Positions 59,839 through 64,000 of a stretch of DNA of 64,000 nt are shown here, piece by piece. Under the pieces are notes generated by a model, which was given only the letters and a program-made list of their open reading frames with translations, searched no databases and was not told the origin of the DNA. The translations under genes were made by a program, and so were the position numbers. The stretch spans positions 1-64,000 of the forward strand of contig JAEUME010000019.1 in the NCBI GenBank assembly GCA_016793445.1, read 5' to 3'. Source of the DNA: Hyphomicrobium sp. (GTDB taxonomy: Bacteria; Pseudomonadota; Alphaproteobacteria; Rhizobiales; Hyphomicrobiaceae). Numbering within the stretch: the stretch's first letter is position 1; the number at the start of each line of letters is the position of its first letter.

Positions 59839-60293
59839 TCGATGACCAGGGTCTTGATCAGCACGTCCAGACTGTCTTGCGAGGTGCGAATGCGCGCAAT
59901 CTCCTTCAGATCCTCCCGGAAATAATGAAGATTTGTCCCTCCGGCCAGTTGCATTGATTGCAGCGTGCGAACGTGGCCCAGGAAGTCCTGCGCTAGCTCT
60001 GCGGCAACCCGCGTCTTGTCTGCAAACCCGGCCGGCAATACCACCGAAACCTCCAACCGCACCCATGGCGCATTCTCTCCTGCCAGGTTCGTAATAATTG
60101 TTGGGATCTCGATCAGCGCCGATGCCGCGTCGCTCAACTGGACTTTTTCGAGCGCGGCGCCTTCGCACGCTGGCGCGGACACACCCAGTTCACGAGTGAA
60201 TTGCCGGGCCTGGAACCACGCACCTCCACCTCCGGCAACTACGCCGACGAGCGTAACGACAAGGAATGCCAGCGCCGATTGAACAATAGCCAC
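59835..60293 (-). CDS. fliL: Flagellar basal-body protein FliL
   Basis: A 152-residue protein with one N-terminal helix (SALAFLVVTLVGVVAGGGGAWF) and a periplasmic FliL domain: KVQLSDAASALIEIPTIITNLAGENAPWVRLEVSVVLPAGFADKTRVAAELAQDFLGHVRTLQSMQLAGGTNLHYFREDLKEIARIRTSQDSLDVLIKTLVIE. The last residues VLIKTLVIE match the family end. FliL surrounds the stator and affects motor load. It is 55 bp downstream of flgH and directly precedes fliP. Confidence 0.92.
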   Translation of the reverse strand: MAIVQSALAFLVVTLVGVVAGGGGAWFQARQFTRELGVSAPACEGAALEKVQLSDAASALIEIPTIITNLAGENAPWVRLEVSVVLPAGFADKTRVAAELAQDFLGHVRTLQSMQLAGGTNLHYFREDLKEIARIRTSQDSLDVLIKTLVIE

Positions 60294-60348
60294 ATCACGT
60301 TCTTTCGTATGCAGATGCTGCCATCGATGATCCCCGCACCGGCAAAAC

Positions 60349-61071
60349 CTAGAAGGGAAGCACCTGGTCCAAAACCTGCTGTCCCCATGCAGGCTGTTGA
60401 ACTTCCATGGCGCGCCCCCGTCCTCCCACCGAAATTCTCGCCTCAGCGATCTTTTCGTAGGGAATAGTGTTGTCAGTGGCGATGTCGCGCGGCCGCACGA
60501 CGCCGCTCACCTCTACAATCCTCAGCTCGAAATTGACGCGCACCTCCTGCGACCCGCTGATCACCAGATTGCCGTTTGCAAGCCGTTCTGTGACGACGGC
60601 GGCGATACGCAAATCGAGCTTCTCTTCGCGCTCTGTAGCTCCCTTGCCTTGCGCGGAGGTGGCGCCTTTGGCATCGAGATCTATCGAACCCTTGCCGGAC
60701 CGATTAATTCCGAACAGCGCCAACGCATACTCCAGGGACGCTGACATGCCGCGCGATGCATCGCGCGATCTCTCCGAACTGCTATCGAGAGAGGCCCTGT
60801 CCTTCATATTGATCTTGATCGTGAGAACATCGCCAGGCCGTTCCGCGCGCGGATCCTGAAACAGGGATGCGGACGAATCGCGCCATATCGATCCTGGCGA
60901 GGGTGGCGGATCGCGCGGCGCGGTCTCGCCTATCGATCCCACCTGATTGACGAGAAGCCCGGACCCGACCGGCGACAGAAGCGGTTCACGGCCGATCTCT
61001 TCAGGCGCCACCGTGCATCCCCCGTTGAGAAGGCACACACCCGCCGCTATCACAAGCGCGCGCCGCGTCAT
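60349..61071 (-). CDS. flgH: Flagellar L-ring lipoprotein FlgH
   Basis: A 240-residue outer-membrane lipoprotein with lipobox LNGGC (Cys19). L-ring motifs are PPPSPGSIWRDSSASLFQDPRAERPGDVLTIKINMKDRASLDSSSER and RLANGNLVISGSQEVRVNFELRIVEVSGVVRPRDIATDNTIPYEKIAEARISVGGRGRAMEVQQPAWGQQVLDQVLPF. The last segment is the family hallmark. It overlaps the motE stop by 4 bp (ATGA), in a run of coupled basal-body genes. Confidence 0.96.
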   Translation of the reverse strand: MTRRALVIAAGVCLLNGGCTVAPEEIGREPLLSPVGSGLLVNQVGSIGETAPRDPPPSPGSIWRDSSASLFQDPRAERPGDVLTIKINMKDRASLDSSSERSRDASRGMSASLEYALALFGINRSGKGSIDLDAKGATSAQGKGATEREEKLDLRIAAVVTERLANGNLVISGSQEVRVNFELRIVEVSGVVRPRDIATDNTIPYEKIAEARISVGGRGRAMEVQQPAWGQQVLDQVLPF

Positions 61072-61886
61072 GGCGCAGCCTGTGTCGTCGCCGGGCTCCC
61101 GGCAACATCGGCCGATCCCGCCAGATACGCGGTCAGACGTCCGGCCTTGTCCGACTGCATCTCAGCAAGAATGGCGCTTGTGGCCTTGGCAGGAAGCTTC
61201 AACAATATCGCGGCGGCGACATCGTCGGTCACATCCGTCAATCTCTGCGCCGCGGCCTCCGCATCCATGAGGGCATAGACCGAAACGAGATTGTCCGTGG
61301 CTTTTTCCTGAAATTCCTTGCGCAACTGAAGCCACTTCTTCTGCTCGGCCGTCGCAGCCTCCAGTTCCCCTATTTTGGCTTCGATCCGGCGCTTGAGGTC
61401 TTCCGCACGCCGCCTCTCTTCCGCCAACTTCGCAGCAAGCGCGTCGTTTCCGACGACCCGGCAGTATTGCCGCGCAAGCGACATGTCTGGCTCGACGGCC
61501 TGTGGTTTTGCACTTCCTTCAGACGTCTCGGCCGTGTCCTCCGGGAGGGGCTGATTTTGCACGATCGGGGAAGGGGGCACCGGAGGTTCCGCGCTCTTTT
61601 CAAGCTCTGCGCGAGGAGGCGTTTGCGGGTGATCTTGAATGGGGCGAGTCTGCATGCCTAACGAAGTTGGCTTGGGTGCCGCGTTGCCGGAACTAGCAGC
61701 TTGCTGCGCGGAATTCGAAGTCTCGGTCGCTCGCAATGCTCGATCGGGTTGAACGTCCGGCTGCCAGCCGTTCAAAACTTGCGCGCTTGAATATCCGCCC
61801 ACCAGACAGAGGGCGATGCCGGCGCCAATCACACTGAACGGGAACCGGAGCGGGCACGTGAGCTTGGCTGAGAATGGAGATCGCAT
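61068..61886 (-). CDS. motE: MotE-family flagellar chaperone-like protein
   Basis: A 272-residue protein with a short signal/anchor (FPFSVIGAGIALCLVGGYSSAQ), a Pro/Ala-rich linker, then a coiled coil (LAAKLAEERRRAEDLKRRIEAKIGELEAATAEQKKWLQLRKEFQEKATDNLVSVYALM). It ends in a MgtE N-like domain: DAEAAAQRLTDVTDDVAAAILLKLPAKATSAILAEMQSDKAGRLTAYLAG. In Sinorhizobium MotE assists folding of the motor protein MotC, which is encoded at 51892. The start is the ATG at 61886 overlapping the flgI stop (TGATG); a GTG one codon earlier is possible. Confidence 0.88.
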   Translation of the reverse strand: MRSPFSAKLTCPLRFPFSVIGAGIALCLVGGYSSAQVLNGWQPDVQPDRALRATETSNSAQQAASSGNAAPKPTSLGMQTRPIQDHPQTPPRAELEKSAEPPVPPSPIVQNQPLPEDTAETSEGSAKPQAVEPDMSLARQYCRVVGNDALAAKLAEERRRAEDLKRRIEAKIGELEAATAEQKKWLQLRKEFQEKATDNLVSVYALMDAEAAAQRLTDVTDDVAAAILLKLPAKATSAILAEMQSDKAGRLTAYLAGSADVAGSPATTQAAP

Positions 61887-62998
61887 CACTGAACGACCAA
61901 TTCCGCTTGCAGGGCCCCGGCCGATTTGATCGCTTGCAGGACCGCGATGATACCCGTTGGCTTCAATCCCATTTGATTGAGGCCTGCGACGAGAGCCTGG
62001 AGGCTGGCGCCGGATACGATTCCCATGCTGTCGCCTTGCTGCGATACCTCGACTTGGCTTTCGGTATCGGTCACGGTGCGACCTTGCGAGAAGGGTGCTG
62101 GCTGTGAAACGAGGGGAGTTTCGCTGACGCGGATATTCAAGCTGCCATGCGAGACGGCCACCGGCATGATCTGAACATCCTTGCCGACGATGATCGTTCC
62201 GGTCCGCTCATCGATGACGACACGGGCCGGAACATCGGGGCGCACGCGCTCGTTTCCGATTTCGGCAATCAAGCGCGATATCGGCATTCGCGGCGGCACC
62301 TTGATGGCGATGCGCCTGTTGTCCAGCTCCTGCGCAATCGGCCTCGAAAAGCGCACGCGCCCCATGGCATTGATCGCCTCCGCCACCTGAACGGCGGTGT
62401 CGTAATCGGGATTGCGAAGCTCGATAACGACCACTCCGGATTGCTCCAGCTGGGCGGGCGATGCCCGCTCCACCAACGCGCCATTGGGAATCCGCCCTGC
62501 CGTGGGCGTGCCTTGCGATACCGTCTCGTTACGCCCTCCGGCCTGAAATCCGCTGACGGCAACCGGACCCTGGGCCACCGCATAGATCTGGCCATCTGCG
62601 CCTTGCAAAGCTGTCAGCAGAAGCGAGCCGCCCGACAGAGAGGTCGCGTCGCCCATGGACGCCACGGTGACATCCATGCGCCCGCCCGGAGTTGCGAAAG
62701 CCGGCAATTCTCCCATCACCATCACCGCCGCGATATTTCTTGTGCGCGCATTCATGGTGCGAATGTTCACGCCCATCCTGTCCAGCATGGATTGAAAGGA
62801 TTGTTGCGTGAAAGGAGCGCTGCGCAGACTGTCTCCGGTCCCATTCAGGCCGATCACCAAGCCATATCCGAAAAGGTGATTTCCCCGCGCACCCTGCACG
62901 GACACGATATCCTTTATCCGGGTGTCGTTTGCGCCATCGGCCAGCGCTGTAACCGGCCAGAACCACAAGCAGGCAACCGCGATCGCGCCTCGCCTCAT
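61886..62998 (-). CDS. flgI: Flagellar P-ring protein FlgI
   Basis: A 370-residue periplasmic ring subunit with a cleavable signal peptide (RRGAIAVACLWFWPVTALA). P-ring signatures are RIKDIVSVQGARGNHLFGYGLVIGLNGTGDSLRSAPFTQQSFQSMLDRMGVNIRTMNARTRNIAAVMVMGELPAFATPGGRMDVTVASMGDATSLSGGSLLLTAL, and near the end GIVSGASLQALVAGLNQMGLKPTGIIAVLQAIKSAGALQAELVVQ. It overlaps flgA and motE at its two ends. Confidence 0.97.
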   Translation of the reverse strand: MRRGAIAVACLWFWPVTALADGANDTRIKDIVSVQGARGNHLFGYGLVIGLNGTGDSLRSAPFTQQSFQSMLDRMGVNIRTMNARTRNIAAVMVMGELPAFATPGGRMDVTVASMGDATSLSGGSLLLTALQGADGQIYAVAQGPVAVSGFQAGGRNETVSQGTPTAGRIPNGALVERASPAQLEQSGVVVIELRNPDYDTAVQVAEAINAMGRVRFSRPIAQELDNRRIAIKVPPRMPISRLIAEIGNERVRPDVPARVVIDERTGTIIVGKDVQIMPVAVSHGSLNIRVSETPLVSQPAPFSQGRTVTDTESQVEVSQQGDSMGIVSGASLQALVAGLNQMGLKPTGIIAVLQAIKSAGALQAELVVQ

Positions 62999-63495
62999 GG
63001 CCCCACCACCGTGAGCGTCCCGGCATCAATGATGCGGGCTCGCACAAGACGGCCCGTGTCGGTGTTGCGCACGGAAATGACATCGCCGACGCTGCCCGGC
63101 TGAACCGCGGCTCCTGTCATGACGATCGATATGGATTGGGATTGAAACCGTATGGCGACGCGTTGCCCTTGCATCACGACATGGATCGCGCGAACCGCAT
63201 CCTTTGTAATGGGTTGACCAGGCACAAGCGTTCGACGTGCGACCCGGCCTGCCAGATCCGCGCTGGACGTGAAGACCGCCAAAAGGACGGCGTCATTCGC
63301 GCGAATGATTTTTGTGGTCAGCAACCCTTCGCGGATCTTATCGCCGGGATAGATCGCCACCTGCGGGACGACCACCTCGATCCCCCCTCTTTCTGCCTCC
63401 CGCTCCGCGCTGCGCGCCAAGCCCGGTCCACCGATAATGGCCGATGTGATGAGAAACACGGCGGCGGCGAGAGCGAGATCGCCCGATGAGATCAT
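62995..63495 (-). CDS. flgA: Flagellar P-ring assembly chaperone FlgA
   Basis: A 166-residue periplasmic chaperone needed to polymerise FlgI. A signal peptide (LALAAAVFLITSAIIGGPGLA) precedes a SAF domain (VVVPQVAIYPGDKIREGLLTTKIIRANDAVLLAVFTSSADLAGRVARRTLVPGQPITKDAVR) and the FlgA C-terminal segment VVMQGQRVAIRFQSQSISIVMTGAAVQPGSVGDVISVRNTDTGRLVRARIIDAGTLTVVGP. Length is on the short side, as in other rhizobia. Overlaps flgG and flgI by 4 bp each. Confidence 0.94.
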   Translation of the reverse strand: MISSGDLALAAAVFLITSAIIGGPGLARSAEREAERGGIEVVVPQVAIYPGDKIREGLLTTKIIRANDAVLLAVFTSSADLAGRVARRTLVPGQPITKDAVRAIHVVMQGQRVAIRFQSQSISIVMTGAAVQPGSVGDVISVRNTDTGRLVRARIIDAGTLTVVGP

Positions 63496-64000
63496 CGCAA
63501 CCCCTTGCTGATCGTTGCGTACATCTCATCGGCTGCCTGGATCACTTTCGAATTCATCTCGTAAGCTCTCTGGCTCGAAATGAGCTCGGTGATCTCCTTG
63601 ACCGGATCGACATTCGATGCTTCGAGATAACCTTGCTTGATCACGCCGAATCCGTCGCCACCTGGCACACCGGATACCGGAGATCCCGATGCCTCTGTCT
63701 CTCTGAACAAATTGCCGCCGAGAGCCTCAAGACCAACCTCGTTGGGAAAATCCACGATCGAGAGTACCCCTATACTGGTCAACTCCTGCGCATTCTCGAC
63801 GCGCGCAAACACTTCGCCCGATTCATTTATGACGATTTCCGTGGTTCCCGCAGGCACTACCATGCTCGGCTGCACCGCATAGCCATCCAAGGTGACGATC
63901 TGACCTGCCGCACTCTTGTTGAAGGCGCCCGCGCGCGTATAGAGCGTTTCCCCATCGGGTCCGGTAATCTGAAACCAACCCCGCCCGTTAAAGGAAAGAT
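63492..64000 (-). CDS. flgG: Flagellar distal rod protein FlgG, cut by the window end
   Basis: The C-terminal 169 codons of a rod protein; the start lies beyond position 64000. The frame continues past the last methionine through SFNGRGWFQITGPDGETLYTRAGAFNKSAAGQIVTLDGYAVQPSMVVPAGTTEIVINESGEVFARVENAQELTSIGVLSIVDFPNEVGLEALGGNLFRETEASGSP. The C-terminal helix is VDPVKEITELISSQRAYEMNSKVIQAADEMYATISKGLR, diagnostic of FlgG rather than FlgF. It overlaps flgA (ATGA). Confidence 0.94.
   Translation of the reverse strand, partial: LSFNGRGWFQITGPDGETLYTRAGAFNKSAAGQIVTLDGYAVQPSMVVPAGTTEIVINESGEVFARVENAQELTSIGVLSIVDFPNEVGLEALGGNLFRETEASGSPVSGVPGGDGFGVIKQGYLEASNVDPVKEITELISSQRAYEMNSKVIQAADEMYATISKGLR

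Noticed and set aside
59838..60168. Upstream extension of the fliP frame to an ATG inside fliL
   Set aside because: It would overlap most of fliL and put about 110 non-conserved residues before the signal peptide; FliP is normally about 245 residues.
1..64000. CRISPR arrays, tRNA or rRNA genes, toxin-antitoxin or phage genes
   Set aside because: No regularly spaced repeats, cloverleaf sequences or characteristic proteins were recognised anywhere in the window.

Overview
The window is GC-rich and densely packed. It reads as a chromosomal segment of a motile, methylotrophic alphaproteobacterium of the order Hyphomicrobiales, probably Hyphomicrobium or a close relative. Three things point there. 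The flagellar genes are of the rhizobial type (FlaF, FlbT, MotC, MotE, an FtcR/Rem-type regulator). An MbfA iron exporter sits behind an Irr-type palindrome. A dimethylamine dehydrogenase carries the active-site substitutions known from the Hyphomicrobium X enzyme. No rRNA, tRNA, CRISPR array, transposase or prophage gene was seen.

Layout. 1-260: palindromic intergenic repeat. 262-14308: housekeeping and stress genes: dGTPase-like protein, A-type Fe-S carrier, exonuclease III, two small secreted cysteine-containing proteins plus a longer one, an OmpR/EnvZ-type two-component pair, and a four-gene operon (7Fe ferredoxin, 2Fe-2S ferredoxin, 5-formyl-THF cyclo-ligase, NnrS) divergent from an NsrR-like nitric-oxide sensor with an inverted repeat between them. 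Then an NlpC/P60 hydrolase and a leucyl aminopeptidase, translationally coupled, and TadD. 14554-27644: a UPF0114 protein and a complete-looking Tad/Flp pilus locus. The minus-strand operon runs flp, flp-like, cpaA, cpaB, cpaC, cpaD, cpaE, cpaF, tadB, tadC and ends at a strong terminator. A divergent plus-strand group carries a secretin-N-domain protein and two TadE-like pseudopilins.

27954-34289: TetR regulator, YdjM-like membrane hydrolase, CDF transporter, MltB-type lytic transglycosylase, MbfA and a sterol-desaturase-like hydroxylase. 34692-38238: a C1 module made of dimethylamine dehydrogenase, a cupin and a convergent GntR/UTRA regulator with a 22-bp near-palindrome before its start.

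38386-64000: a flagellar cluster almost entirely on the minus strand. In transcription order it holds flgG (cut by the window end), flgA, flgI, motE, flgH, fliL, fliP, two flagellins, fliF, fliH, motB, motC, fliK, an unknown gene, then a short plus-strand interruption (PilZ-like protein and small unknown genes), then ftcR, flgE, flgK, flgL, flaF, flbT, flgD, fliQ, flhA, fliR, a FliJ-like gene, a FlgJ/CheL-like gene, a FlgN-like gene and a FliL-like gene. Most junctions are 1-4 bp stop/start overlaps, implying translational coupling. fliG, fliM, fliN, fliI, flhB, motA and the proximal rod genes are not in the window.

No wholly new system is obvious. The best leads are the NsrR-linked operon containing a folate enzyme, the dimethylamine dehydrogenase module with its cupin and regulator, a fliP gene with no standard start codon where an ATAG junction replaces the usual ATGA, a second FliL-like gene at the end of the flagellar cluster, and several unannotated operators and small proteins. 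All positions were read by eye and start codons were chosen from ribosome-binding sites and overlaps, so a few starts remain uncertain.
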